Below, piece by piece: positions 6,930-16,334 of a DNA stretch of 64,000 bases. The DNA is from Nocardioides sp. (GTDB lineage Bacteria > Actinomycetota > Actinomycetes > Propionibacteriales > Nocardioidaceae), in the NCBI RefSeq assembly GCF_030150155.1, contig NZ_JASLGR010000028.1, forward strand, positions 3,703 to 67,702, written 5' to 3'. The number at the start of each line of letters is the position of its first letter. Within the stretch, counting starts at the first letter, position 1. The notes beneath the pieces were generated by a model. It was not told the origin of the DNA. It did not search any database and saw only the letters and a list, made by a program, of their open reading frames with translations. The translations under genes were made by a program, and so were the position numbers.

Positions 6930-8327
6930 ATGAGCAACCTCAGGAGCATGCGCGGTGTCGGTCTCGGCACCGTCGCCGTCGTGCTGGCGCTGACCGCCAG
7001 CGCGTGTGGCTCGAGCCGGTCCGGCAGCGACGGGACCGCGACGAGCGGCAACAGCGCCTCCACGACGGCCACGACCACCAAGTTCGGGGACCTCGACTCG
7101 CCGTGCGGGAGCGGCGACGCGAAGGGCGCCACCGCACAGGGCGTCACCGACACCTCGATCACCATCGGCTACGGCGACGACCGCGGCTTCGCTGCGGCCC
7201 CGGGCCTCAACCAGGAGATGGGCGACGCCGTCAAGGCGATGATCGACTGGTGCAACAAGCAGGGCGGCATCAACGGTCGCAAGATCGTCGGTGACCAGTA
7301 CGACGCTGCGATGACCAACGCCGCGGCCGTCATGCAGAAGGCCTGCAAGAAGGACTTCATGCTCGTCGGTGAGGGCTTCGCCTACGACGAGGCTGCTGAG
7401 CAGTTCCGCGTCGGCTGCGACCTGCCGGCCGTCGCCGGCTTCACGATCGGCCCGAACTCGACCATGGGTCCCAACAAGTGGGACGCCGTGCCGCGGCCGA
7501 TCGACAACTACAACGGCTCGCTGCTCGCCTCCGACATGGAGGTCTACCCGGAGGTCAAGCAGAGCCTGGGCTCGCTCGGCTCCACCTCGCCGGCGATCCA
7601 GCAGGGCGTCACGACCGCGCTGACCGTGGCCAAGGCTGTCGGCGGCACGACCACCGACTGCGGTGTCACGCTGAGCCAGGACGGCGAGGCCAACTACGTG
7701 CCGTTCGCCGAGAAGTTCAAGAAGTGCGACGCCAAGGCCGTCTGGTTCTCCTCCAGCCCCAGCCCGATCGCGTTCGGCCTCCTCGAGGCCATGCAGCGGG
7801 TCAAGGCCGACAAGAAGCTCGCCTTCGAGTCGACCTGGTACACCGAGGCCGTCGCCCAGTGGAACGCCAAGTCCAAGGCCGCTGACGGCATGATCTCGGC
7901 GATGGTCTTCCAGCCGCTGGAGAACGCCGACATCGTCCCGGCCGTCAAGGACTACGTGGACATCACCACCGCCGCCGGTGCCAAGCAGTCCCTGCTCGGC
8001 ATCCAGTCGACGTCGGCCTTCCTGCTCTGGGCCACGGTCGCCAAGGACTGCGGTGCGGACCTGACCCGCGAGTGCATGGAGAAGGGTCTCTCCGCCGTGC
8101 ACAAGTGGACCGGTGGCGGCCTGCACGCCCCGACCGACCCGGGCAGCAACATGCCCACCGACTGCGCGCTGGTCGTCCAGCTCACCGGTGGCGAGTACAA
8201 GCAGGTCTTCCCGACCACTCGTGGCGAGTTCAACTGCGACGAGAAGAACATCGTGAAGATCGACCCCGCCACGGTGGGCGTCAAGCTCAACGCGGACCGC
8301 ATCTCGACCGCGTTCCTGAAGAAGTAA
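6930..8327 (+). CDS. ABC importer substrate-binding lipoprotein (LivJ/Peripla_BP_6 type)
   Basis: The 465-residue protein starts with a lipoprotein signal peptide: basic MSNLRSMRG, hydrophobic core, and lipobox TASAC with Cys26 as the lipidated residue. A Ser/Thr-rich linker follows and then a two-lobed branched-chain-amino-acid-type binding domain (about 60-465), with a typical KAMIDWCNKQGGINGRKI stretch. The family binds amino acids, amides, aromatic acids and other organic acids, so the substrate is not fixed by sequence. ATG 6930 has GAGAAGGAG at proper spacing. It heads a transporter operon lying between fadD and the steroid side-chain operon, so a steroid acid or a partially degraded intermediate is a reasonable inferred ligand. 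Confidence 0.85.
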   Translation: MSNLRSMRGVGLGTVAVVLALTASACGSSRSGSDGTATSGNSASTTATTTKFGDLDSPCGSGDAKGATAQGVTDTSITIGYGDDRGFAAAPGLNQEMGDAVKAMIDWCNKQGGINGRKIVGDQYDAAMTNAAAVMQKACKKDFMLVGEGFAYDEAAEQFRVGCDLPAVAGFTIGPNSTMGPNKWDAVPRPIDNYNGSLLASDMEVYPEVKQSLGSLGSTSPAIQQGVTTALTVAKAVGGTTTDCGVTLSQDGEANYVPFAEKFKKCDAKAVWFSSSPSPIAFGLLEAMQRVKADKKLAFESTWYTEAVAQWNAKSKAADGMISAMVFQPLENADIVPAVKDYVDITTAAGAKQSLLGIQSTSAFLLWATVAKDCGADLTRECMEKGLSAVHKWTGGGLHAPTDPGSNMPTDCALVVQLTGGEYKQVFPTTRGEFNCDEKNIVKIDPATVGVKLNADRISTAFLKK

Positions 8328-8337
8328 GTCCCTCGGG

Positions 8338-8375
8338 CCGAGGTCGGCCGGGTCTGAGCACCCGGTCGGCCTCGG
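8338..8375 (+). other. Intercistronic hairpin between binding protein and permease
   Basis: A 16-bp stem with two G-T wobbles is formed by 8338-8353 and 8360-8375 around the loop CTGAGC. It lies 11 bases after the binding-protein stop and 46 bases before the permease start. Such hairpins between binding-protein and permease genes usually allow partial termination or protect the upstream mRNA, giving more binding protein than permease. That role is inference. Confidence 0.5.
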
Positions 8376-8420
8376 CTGAGCCCGATCCCCTCCGAGGCGA
8401 CTCCCTGAGGAGAACCCCGT

Positions 8421-10736
8421 ATGACCCTCTTTCTGACCTTCACGGTGCTGGGCCTGGTGCTCGGTGCGGTGTACGCCATCGCCGCGTCCGGCCTCGTCCT
8501 GACGTACACCACCTCTGGCATCTTCAACTTCGCCCACGGCGCGCAGGCCATGATCGGCGCGTTCGTCTACTACCAGCTCCACGTGAGCTGGGGTATCCCG
8601 ACGCTGATCAGCGTCATCCTCGTGCTGTTCGTGCTCGGCCCGCTGATGGGCTTCGGTCTGCACCGCTTCATCATGGGCGGCCTGCGTGACACCGCCGAGG
8701 TGACGAAGATCGTCGTCACCGTCGCCATCCTGCTCGGGTTCGTCTCCCTGTCGCAGTGGGCCTGGGACCCGTCCGAGGCCCGCATCACCGAGATGTTCTT
8801 CGGTGTCGACAGCTACCTCTCCATCGGTGGCGTCACCATCCGCTACCACGAGCTGCTCTGCCTGGTCGCCGCTGCGGCGATCGCGATCGGCCTGCGGATC
8901 CTCTTCACCCGCTCCCGGATGGGCGTCCTGATGCGGGCGACCGTCGACGACCCGGACCTGCTGCGCCTCAACGGCCACGACCCGGAGAAGGTCGCCGCCC
9001 TGTCCTGGGCGCTCGGCTCCATGCTCGCCGTCCTGGCCGGCATCCTGATCACCCCGATCGCCGGTGGTGCGCTGGAGGCCAACGCGCTCACCCTGCTCGT
9101 GATCGACGCCTTCGCCGCGGCGCTCTTCGGCCGCCTGCGTTCCATCCCGCGCACCTTCTTCGGCGCCATCGTGCTCGGCCTGGCCAGCACCTACCTGGTC
9201 GCCTACGCCCCCAGTGGCTGGACCTGGATCACCAACCTGCGCGACGCGCTGCCGATGATCATCCTGTTCATCGTGCTGATCGTGCTGCCGCACGACCGCC
9301 TGCGCGGTGCCGCGGTCCGCTCCCGGGAGCGCTACGAGGTCCCGACCGTGCGCAACGCCGCGCTGTGGGCGGCGTTCATGGTGGTCGCCACCGTGGCCTA
9401 CCGCCAGCTGATCGACGACTCCAGCGTCGGCACCCTGATCCTGGGCCTCTCCTTCGCGGTGATCGCCCTGTCCCTGACCCTGCTCACCGGGTACGCCGGT
9501 GAGATGAACCTCGCCCCGATCGCGTTCGGTGCGATCGCCACCATCGTGGCCTTCCACACCGGCATCAGCGGTTCGGGCCTGGACGCCCGGATGAACCTGT
9601 TCGGCCTGATCTGCGGCGTCATCGCCGCGGCCCTGACCGGTGCCCTGGTGGCGCTGCCGGCACTGCGCCTGCGCGGCCTCTACCTGGCCCTGGCCACGCT
9701 CGCGTTCGGCTCCATCGTCTCCTCGATGGTGCTGCGCGAGACGCAGCCCCGGAACTGGTTCGGGCACACCTTCGCGATCTTCCCCAACGGCAACATGATC
9801 GTGTCGCCGCTCAAGATCGGCCCGATCGACTTCGGCAACCAGAACACCTTCCTGTACGCCGTGGCGACCGTCTTCGCCGTGGTCGGCGTCGGTGTGGTGG
9901 CGCTGCGCAACTCCGGCTACGGCCGTCGTCTGGCAGCGATGAAGGACTCGCCGGCCGCCAGCGCGATGCTCGGCCAGCGCCTGATCCTGCTCAAGCTGTC
10001 GGTCTTCATGATCTCGACCGCGATCGCGGGCCTGGGCGGCATCTTCATGTCGATGGCGCTCAGCTCGGTCACCTCCGACCACTTCGTGTACAGCCTCAGC
10101 CTCTCGCTGGTGATGCTGACCGTGGTCGGCGGCATCGGCTACGTCAGCGGCGCCCTCTTCGGCGGCCTGCTCGCCGGTGGCGGCTTCACCCTGATCGTGG
10201 GCACGTTCAACGACCTGTCGATCTCGCACCCCACCCAGGCCACCACGCTGGGCATCCTGTCCCACCTGTTCCTGGTGGCCACGGCGCTGGTCGGGATCGG
10301 GGTGGCCCGCAACCCCAGCGGCACCCTGGCCGAGATCTTCCACAACCAGCGCACCCTGGCCAAGGCCCCCGAGATCCGGTACGGCGGCATCGCCCTCACC
10401 ATCGTGCTCTACGTGCTGGCCTACGTCGGCGTGATCGGCACCTGGACGTTCTCCATCGCGGTCCTGGTGCTGTGGATGGCTCTGCCGTTCATCGGCAAGG
10501 CGCTGCGTCCGGAGAAGCTGCTCTCGGAGGAGGAGAAGGCGGCCCGTGCCGCGACCCCCGCCGAGCTGGTCGGCATCGACACGCCGTACCCCGACGGCCT
10601 GGGCGAGCAGCTGGACCGCGAGCTCGGCCTGACCCTCGGCGCCGACGCCGAGCCTGCCCGGCCCACCGGTTGGGTCGGCCGGCGTCGCAAGGACACCGAT
10701 TCCACCACGAAGGGAGCGACCCATGTTCCAGCCTGA
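8421..10736 (+). CDS. Fused LivH-LivM ABC permease with extra C-terminal tail
   Basis: This 771-residue integral membrane protein joins both branched-chain-type permeases. The LivH-like half (about 1-295) contains GLVLTYTTSGIFNFAHGA at 29-46. The LivM-like half (about 310-630) contains LLTGYAGEMNLAPIAFGAI. After the second permease there are two further hydrophobic segments (about 655-695) and a charged cytoplasmic tail of roughly 75 residues rich in Glu, Ala and Pro. CTGAGGAGAAC precedes the ATG. It overlaps the next ATPase gene by 14 bases. Fusions of LivH and LivM are known in actinobacteria; the tail is not part of the usual fold and its role is unknown. Confidence 0.88.
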   Translation: MTLFLTFTVLGLVLGAVYAIAASGLVLTYTTSGIFNFAHGAQAMIGAFVYYQLHVSWGIPTLISVILVLFVLGPLMGFGLHRFIMGGLRDTAEVTKIVVTVAILLGFVSLSQWAWDPSEARITEMFFGVDSYLSIGGVTIRYHELLCLVAAAAIAIGLRILFTRSRMGVLMRATVDDPDLLRLNGHDPEKVAALSWALGSMLAVLAGILITPIAGGALEANALTLLVIDAFAAALFGRLRSIPRTFFGAIVLGLASTYLVAYAPSGWTWITNLRDALPMIILFIVLIVLPHDRLRGAAVRSRERYEVPTVRNAALWAAFMVVATVAYRQLIDDSSVGTLILGLSFAVIALSLTLLTGYAGEMNLAPIAFGAIATIVAFHTGISGSGLDARMNLFGLICGVIAAALTGALVALPALRLRGLYLALATLAFGSIVSSMVLRETQPRNWFGHTFAIFPNGNMIVSPLKIGPIDFGNQNTFLYAVATVFAVVGVGVVALRNSGYGRRLAAMKDSPAASAMLGQRLILLKLSVFMISTAIAGLGGIFMSMALSSVTSDHFVYSLSLSLVMLTVVGGIGYVSGALFGGLLAGGGFTLIVGTFNDLSISHPTQATTLGILSHLFLVATALVGIGVARNPSGTLAEIFHNQRTLAKAPEIRYGGIALTIVLYVLAYVGVIGTWTFSIAVLVLWMALPFIGKALRPEKLLSEEEKAARAATPAELVGIDTPYPDGLGEQLDRELGLTLGADAEPARPTGWVGRRRKDTDSTTKGATHVPA

Positions 10737-11474
10737 GCTGCGCGGCGAACCCCTGCTGCGGACCGACGAGGTCGTGGTGCGCTTCGGCGGCAACACCGCC
10801 GTCGACCACGTCAGCATCGACATCCACGCCGGTGAGGTCACCGGACTGATCGGACCCAACGGCGCCGGCAAGACCACGCTGTACAACTGCATCACCGGGA
10901 TGCAGCGGATCGACTCGGGCCGGATCGTCTTCGACGGCGAGGAGATCACCGGACACTCCTCGGGCAAGCGCGCCCGGATGGGGATGGCCCGCACGTTCCA
11001 GCGCCTGGAGCTCTTCCTCTCGCTGAGCGTGCGCGACAACATCCGGGTCGCCGGTGACATCGTCAAGGCCAACACCCGTCGCCGGTTCGACCTCGAGGCC
11101 GAGACCGACCGGGTGATGGAGCTGACCGGGCTCACCGACGTGGCGCACCTGGACGTCTCCGACATCCCGACCGGCCGCGCCCGCGTGGTCGAGGTGGCTC
11201 GTGCCCTGATGACCGCACCGCGGCTGCTGCTGCTCGACGAGCCCGCCTCGGGTCAGACCGAGCAGGAGACCGAGCGGTTCGCCGAGATGCTGCGTGGCCT
11301 GGCCGACGACGGCCTGGCCGTCTGCCTGGTCGAGCACGACCTGCCGCTGGTGATGGGGCTGTGCTCCCAGATCCACGTCCTGGACCACGGGGTCAGGATC
11401 GCCTCGGGCACGCCCGCCGAGATCCAGGCCTCCACCGCGGTCATCGAGGCCTACATCGGATCGGAGGTGGTCGC

Positions 11475-11478
<4 letters not shown>
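10723..11478 (+). CDS. ABC importer ATPase, LivG type
   Basis: The 251-residue ATPase has Walker A GPNGAGKTT (44-52), a Q loop within RTFQRLELF, Walker B LLLLDEP and the switch histidine in LVEHDLPLVM. The signature (C-loop) is unusual: where LivG proteins normally have LS(G/Y)GQQR, this one reads DIPTGRARVVEVARAL. It energises uptake together with the LivF-type partner. GAAGGGAGCG precedes the ATG, which lies inside the end of the permease gene. The stop overlaps the next ATG (ATGA), a sign of translational coupling. Confidence 0.88.
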
Positions 11479-12227
<749 letters not shown>

Positions 12228-12229
12228 CC

Positions 12230-12583
12230 ATGATCACCGACGAGCGCCGCGCACAGTTCCACCAGCAAGTCGCCGACCACCGCCTCAAGGTGGACGGTGC
12301 CCGTTCCGACAAGGCTCTGCGGATCCTCGGCATCGTGCTGATGTTCGGTGGCGTGATCGGGATGTTCGTGGAGTACAACTCCTCGCTGTCCCAGTCCGAC
12401 ATGCGTGACATCACCTCGAGCCAGATCCTGGCGCTGGCCTTCCTCGGCCTGACCATCGTGGGTGCCGCGTTCTACCTGGCCACCGCGATCGCCCGCACGC
12501 TGCGGCTGTGGCTGCTGCGCCAGCTGGTCGAGGGCCAGGCCCAGACCGACCAGATCGCTGCGGCCCTGCGCGAGCGGGTCTGA
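12230..12583 (+). CDS. Small two-helix membrane protein of unknown function
   Basis: The 117-residue protein has a polar N-terminus (1-29), a first membrane helix (about 32-50, ILGIVLMFGGVIGMFVEY), a short polar loop SSLSQSDMRDITSS, a second helix (about 64-85) and a positively charged C-terminal amphipathic region. I recognise no named family. It starts 2 bases after the LivF-type gene and is followed 10 bases later by the amidase gene, so it belongs to the transporter operon and may be an accessory subunit or an unrelated passenger. Confidence 0.75.
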   Translation: MITDERRAQFHQQVADHRLKVDGARSDKALRILGIVLMFGGVIGMFVEYNSSLSQSDMRDITSSQILALAFLGLTIVGAAFYLATAIARTLRLWLLRQLVEGQAQTDQIAAALRERV

Positions 12584-12593
12584 GGAGACTGAC

Positions 12594-14033
12594 GTGGATG
12601 CCACCGCGCTCGCAGCCGCGATCAGTGCCGGCGACCTGACTGCTCGGGACGCGGTCGAACGGTCGATCGCCACGATCGAGCAGCACAACCCGGCGCTGGG
12701 TGCGGTGGTCCACACCCGCTTCGACGAGGCTCTGGCCGAGGTCGAGGCGGGGCTGCCGGATGGCCCGCTGCACGGCGTGCCGGTCCTGATCAAGGACCTG
12801 CACGCCGACGTGGCGGGCCTTCCGTCGACCGGGGGAAGTCGGCTCTTCGCCGACCACGTCCCCGAGCACGACTCGGAGCTGGTGCGCCGCTACAAGGCCG
12901 CCGGGATGGTCGTGCTGGGCACCACCAACGTGCCCGAGTTCGGCCTCAACGCCTCCACCGAGGGGGCGCTCTACGGTCCGTGCCGCAACCCGCGGGCCCT
13001 GGACCACTCCACCGGCGGCTCCAGCGGCGGCTCGGCCGTCGCGGTCGCCACCGGGATGGTGCCGGTCGCCTCGGCCAGCGACGGCGGTGGCTCGATCCGC
13101 ATCCCCGGATCGATGAACGGACTCTTCGGACTCAAACCCGGGCGTGGGCGGATCAGCCCAGCGCCGTACCCGACCCTGCTGGCGGGTCCGGTGAGCGTGC
13201 AGCACGCGTTGACCACGACGGTCCGCGACTCCGCGCTCCTCTTCGACATCACCCACGGCTCGCTGCCCGGCGACGCCTTCGGTGCCCCGACCCCGACCCG
13301 CTCCTTCGTCGAGCAGGTCGCCTCCGGTCCGGGTCGCCGACTGCGGATCGGCCTCGCGCTGGCCCCGGGCGACGGCGACGTGGCCGCTCCCGAGGTCGCC
13401 GCGGTCGTACGCCGAGCAGCCGACCTGCTCTCCGACCTCGGGCACGAGGTCGTCGAGACCACGATGGACTACCGGCTCGAGGATGCTCGTGCCGGTGGGG
13501 GAGTCCTGATGGGGGCCGGCATGGTCGCCGACGTCCAGGACCGGCTCGCCGCGCTCGGCCGCGAGCTGCGCGACGACGACGTCGAGGTCTTCACCCGCAC
13601 CCTCTTCGACCACTACTCCGCGACCCTGACCGGGATGGACGTCTACCGCGCGATGTGCACCGCCCAGCGGGTCGGCTGGCAGCTGGGCCACCAGCTGCGT
13701 GGCTCGGCCGGCGAGGGCGCCGGCGGCGTCGAGGCTGGCGGACTGGACCTCTTCCTCACCCCGACCCTGGCCGAGCCGGTGCCGCCGCTGGGGCTGCTGG
13801 ACACCAGCCGTCCGGAGTCGATCTGGCAGCACGCCAGCCGGTACTCGGCCTTCACCAGCGTCTTCAACTTCACCGGCCAGCCGGCCGTCACGGTGCCGTT
13901 CGGCACCGACTCCGACGGTCTGCCGATCGGGATCCAGCTCGCCGCCGACCTCGGCGGGGAGGGGCTGCTGCTCGCGGTCGCGGGCCAGATCGAGGCGGCG
14001 GCACCGTGGCCGCTGCGGGCGCCGGGCTACTGA
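12594..14033 (+). CDS. Amidase-signature family hydrolase
   Basis: The 479-residue enzyme carries the Ser-cisSer-Lys triad: Lys67 in LIKDL, the cis-Ser near 143 in GGSSGGSAVAVATG, and nucleophile Ser167 in SDGGGSIRIPGS. The family hydrolyses C-N amide bonds. Start is GTG 12594, supported by TGAGGAG 6-10 bases upstream; a nearby ATG at 12598 is out of frame. It sits in the run of genes between the importer and the side-chain operon. Whether it acts on an amide-conjugated steroid, an amino acid amide or something else cannot be told. It is not part of the known mycobacterial igr operon. Confidence 0.85.
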   Translation: MDATALAAAISAGDLTARDAVERSIATIEQHNPALGAVVHTRFDEALAEVEAGLPDGPLHGVPVLIKDLHADVAGLPSTGGSRLFADHVPEHDSELVRRYKAAGMVVLGTTNVPEFGLNASTEGALYGPCRNPRALDHSTGGSSGGSAVAVATGMVPVASASDGGGSIRIPGSMNGLFGLKPGRGRISPAPYPTLLAGPVSVQHALTTTVRDSALLFDITHGSLPGDAFGAPTPTRSFVEQVASGPGRRLRIGLALAPGDGDVAAPEVAAVVRRAADLLSDLGHEVVETTMDYRLEDARAGGGVLMGAGMVADVQDRLAALGRELRDDDVEVFTRTLFDHYSATLTGMDVYRAMCTAQRVGWQLGHQLRGSAGEGAGGVEAGGLDLFLTPTLAEPVPPLGLLDTSRPESIWQHASRYSAFTSVFNFTGQPAVTVPFGTDSDGLPIGIQLAADLGGEGLLLAVAGQIEAAAPWPLRAPGY

Positions 14034-14160
14034 GCGCGACGCCGGGAGCGACGTAGTTCGACGGTGGCTCTCGGTGGTCGGGATCACCGCCCCCGGGGCG
14101 CCGCGCGGGACGGCAGGATCCGATTCGTTGTGATCTGAGCCGACTGTGATGAGGAGTCCC

Positions 14161-15321
14161 ATGGATCTGCGGGAGACCCCGGCCCACCAAGAACTGCGTG
14201 CGGAGTTGCGAAGCTACTTCGCGGGCCTGCTGAGCGACGACGAGCGTCGCGAGGTCGGCGAGGTCGGAGCCGGCGGGCCCCGCTTCCGTGAGGTCGTGAA
14301 GATGATGGGCCGCGACGGGTGGCTCGGCATCGGCTGGCCGAAGGAGTACGGCGGCCGCGGGATGTCTGCTGAGGAGCAGTTCATCTTCTACGACGAGATC
14401 CAGCGCGCCGGGGTGCCGTTCCCGCTCGTCACGATCAACACCGTGGGCCCCACGCTGATGCAGTTCGGCAGCGAGGAGCAGAAGAAGAAGTACCTGCCGG
14501 GCATGCTGACCGGCGACATCGTCTTCGCGATCGGCTACACCGAGTCCGGTGCCGGCACCGACCTGGCGTCGCTGCAGACCCGCGCGGTGGCCGACGGCGA
14601 CGACTTCGTGGTCAACGGCTCGAAGATCTTCACCACCGGCGGCAACACCGCCGACTACGTCTGGCTGGCCTGCCGGACCGACCCCGAGGCGCCCAAGCAC
14701 AAGGGCATCTCCATCCTGATCGTGCCGTGCGATGACCCGGGCTTCTCCTGGAGCCAGATCCGCTCGGTCGGCGGGATCCACCCCACCGCGACGTACTACC
14801 AGGACATCCGGGTGCCGGCGTCCGAGGTGGTCGGTGAGCTGAACGGTGGCTGGAGCCTGATCACCGCCCAGCTCAACCACGAGCGGGTCGCGCTGGCCGC
14901 CCTCGGCGGCCGGATGATCCAGCTCTGGGAGCAGACCCTGGAGTGGGCCAAGGGCAACGGCGTGATCGACAAGCCGTGGGTGCGTCAGGAGTTCGCCCGG
15001 ACGCACGCCAAGCTCGAGGCGATGCGCCTGATGAACTGGAAGCTGGCCGCCGCGGTGGGGGACCACACCCTGCGCGGGGAGCAGGCCGGTGCCGCGAAGG
15101 CGTACGGCACCGAGACCCACATCGACCTGCAGCGCACCCTGTTCCAGATCCTGGGTGCCGCGGGCCGGATCCGGCCCAACTCCCACGCCGCCGTGCTGCA
15201 CGGCCAGGTGGAGCAGCTCTCCCGCCAGGGCCTGGTCAACACGTTCGGTGGTGGGGTCAACGAGGTCCTGCGCGACATGATCGCGACGATGGGCCTGGGC
15301 ATGCCCCGGAGCAAGAGGTGA
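14161..15321 (+). CDS. fadE28: Acyl-CoA dehydrogenase subunit, FadE28/ChsE-like
   Basis: The 386-residue ACAD carries GYTESGAGTDLASLQTRAV (FAD/acyl motif) and the C-terminal segment LVNTFGGGVNEVLRDMIATM, where normal ACADs have IYGGTNEIQ. It is closest to the subunits of the heterotetrameric steroid ACADs. In mycobacteria FadE28-FadE29 (ChsE1-ChsE2) form an alpha2beta2 enzyme that dehydrogenates 3-oxo-4-pregnene-20-carboxyl-CoA. ATG 14161 is chosen because GATGAGGAGTCCC sits just before it; the frame could start 15 bases earlier. Its partner is the ACAD at 16334, separated by chsH2. Assignment as FadE28 rather than FadE26 rests on the neighbours. Confidence 0.8.
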   Translation: MDLRETPAHQELRAELRSYFAGLLSDDERREVGEVGAGGPRFREVVKMMGRDGWLGIGWPKEYGGRGMSAEEQFIFYDEIQRAGVPFPLVTINTVGPTLMQFGSEEQKKKYLPGMLTGDIVFAIGYTESGAGTDLASLQTRAVADGDDFVVNGSKIFTTGGNTADYVWLACRTDPEAPKHKGISILIVPCDDPGFSWSQIRSVGGIHPTATYYQDIRVPASEVVGELNGGWSLITAQLNHERVALAALGGRMIQLWEQTLEWAKGNGVIDKPWVRQEFARTHAKLEAMRLMNWKLAAAVGDHTLRGEQAGAAKAYGTETHIDLQRTLFQILGAAGRIRPNSHAAVLHGQVEQLSRQGLVNTFGGGVNEVLRDMIATMGLGMPRSKR

Positions 15322-15329
15322 GTGCGGCG

Positions 15330-16334
15330 ATGAGCGAGCAGAACACGACGTCGTACGACGACCGCCTGGCCGCCTTCGTCGGCCGCGTGCTCAACGAGAG
15401 GACGCCGGGCGCCGACCCGGTCAACGTGCCGATGATCCGGCACTGGGTCGAGGCGATGGACCTGTCCAACCCGGTCCACCTCGACGCCGACGCGGCCCGC
15501 GAGAGCGGCCGCGACGACGTGGTCGCCCCGGCCTCGATGATCCAGGCCTGGACGATGCGCGGCTACGCCAAGACGGTGCGCCCCAGCGCCGAGGCAGGCT
15601 CGGGTGCCGGCTTCGCCGAGCTGGTCGACCTGCTCGCCGAGGGCGGTTACACCTCGGTGGTCGCCACCGACTCCGAGTTCGACTTCGTCCGCGAGGTCGT
15701 GCCCGGCGACGAGATCACCGTGGAGGAGGTCGTCGACGCGATCGGCCCGGAGAAGGAGACCGGTCTGGGCACCGGCCGCTTCGTCACCACGATCAAGACC
15801 TACCGTGACGCCGCGGGCGAGACGGTCGCCACCCAGCGCTGGCGCACACTGCGGTTCAAGCCGCGGGAGAAGGCAGCGGAGAAGGCGCCGGAGCGTGCGC
15901 TGCGCCCGCGGCCCGCCCTCAACCTGGACAACCGGTTCTGGTTCGACGCCGCCCTGGAGCACCGCCTGGTGATCCAGCGCTGCGCCTCGTGCCAGACCCT
16001 GCGTCACCCGGTCGGCCCGCAGTGCCCGCACTGCCAGTCCTTCGAGTGGGACACGATCGACGCCTCGGGTGCGGCCACGCTGTACTCGTTCACGGTGGCG
16101 CACCACCCCAAGCACCCGGCCTTCGACTACCCGCTGGTGATCGCCGTCGTGGAGCTCGCCGAGGGCACCCGCCTGATCGCCAACCTCGCCGGGATCGCTC
16201 CCGAGGAGGCCCGGATCGGCATGGACCTCCAGCTCGACTGGCTCGACGCCGACCCTGAGCTGACCCTCCCGGTCTTCCGGGCCGCCCCTGCCGCACCGCA
16301 CGCCGCATCCCCTGCCGTCCAGGAGGAGAACTGA
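15330..16334 (+). CDS. chsH2: ChsH2-like MaoC-DUF35 fusion, steroid enoyl-CoA hydratase subunit
   Basis: The 334-residue protein joins a MaoC-like hot-dog domain (about 10-175) to a DUF35 domain (about 200-320). The DUF35 part has a zinc ribbon with Cys218, Cys221, Cys232 and Cys235 followed by an OB fold. In mycobacteria ChsH2 pairs with ChsH1 to hydrate the steroid enoyl-CoA, and its DUF35 domain binds Ltp2 so that the product is channelled to the aldolase. Both partners are encoded downstream. Start: ATG 15330 has AGAGGTGAG in front; GTG 15318 overlapping the previous stop is an alternative that adds 4 residues. The stop overlaps the next ATG by one base. Confidence 0.88.
   Translation: MSEQNTTSYDDRLAAFVGRVLNERTPGADPVNVPMIRHWVEAMDLSNPVHLDADAARESGRDDVVAPASMIQAWTMRGYAKTVRPSAEAGSGAGFAELVDLLAEGGYTSVVATDSEFDFVREVVPGDEITVEEVVDAIGPEKETGLGTGRFVTTIKTYRDAAGETVATQRWRTLRFKPREKAAEKAPERALRPRPALNLDNRFWFDAALEHRLVIQRCASCQTLRHPVGPQCPHCQSFEWDTIDASGAATLYSFTVAHHPKHPAFDYPLVIAVVELAEGTRLIANLAGIAPEEARIGMDLQLDWLDADPELTLPVFRAAPAAPHAASPAVQEEN

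Noticed and set aside
6786..11165. Open frame of more than 1400 codons on the minus strand opposite the ABC importer genes
   Set aside because: It is the complement of four well-supported genes. Such frames are an effect of about 70% GC codon bias; the translation is rich in Gly, Arg, Asp and Val and resembles no family.
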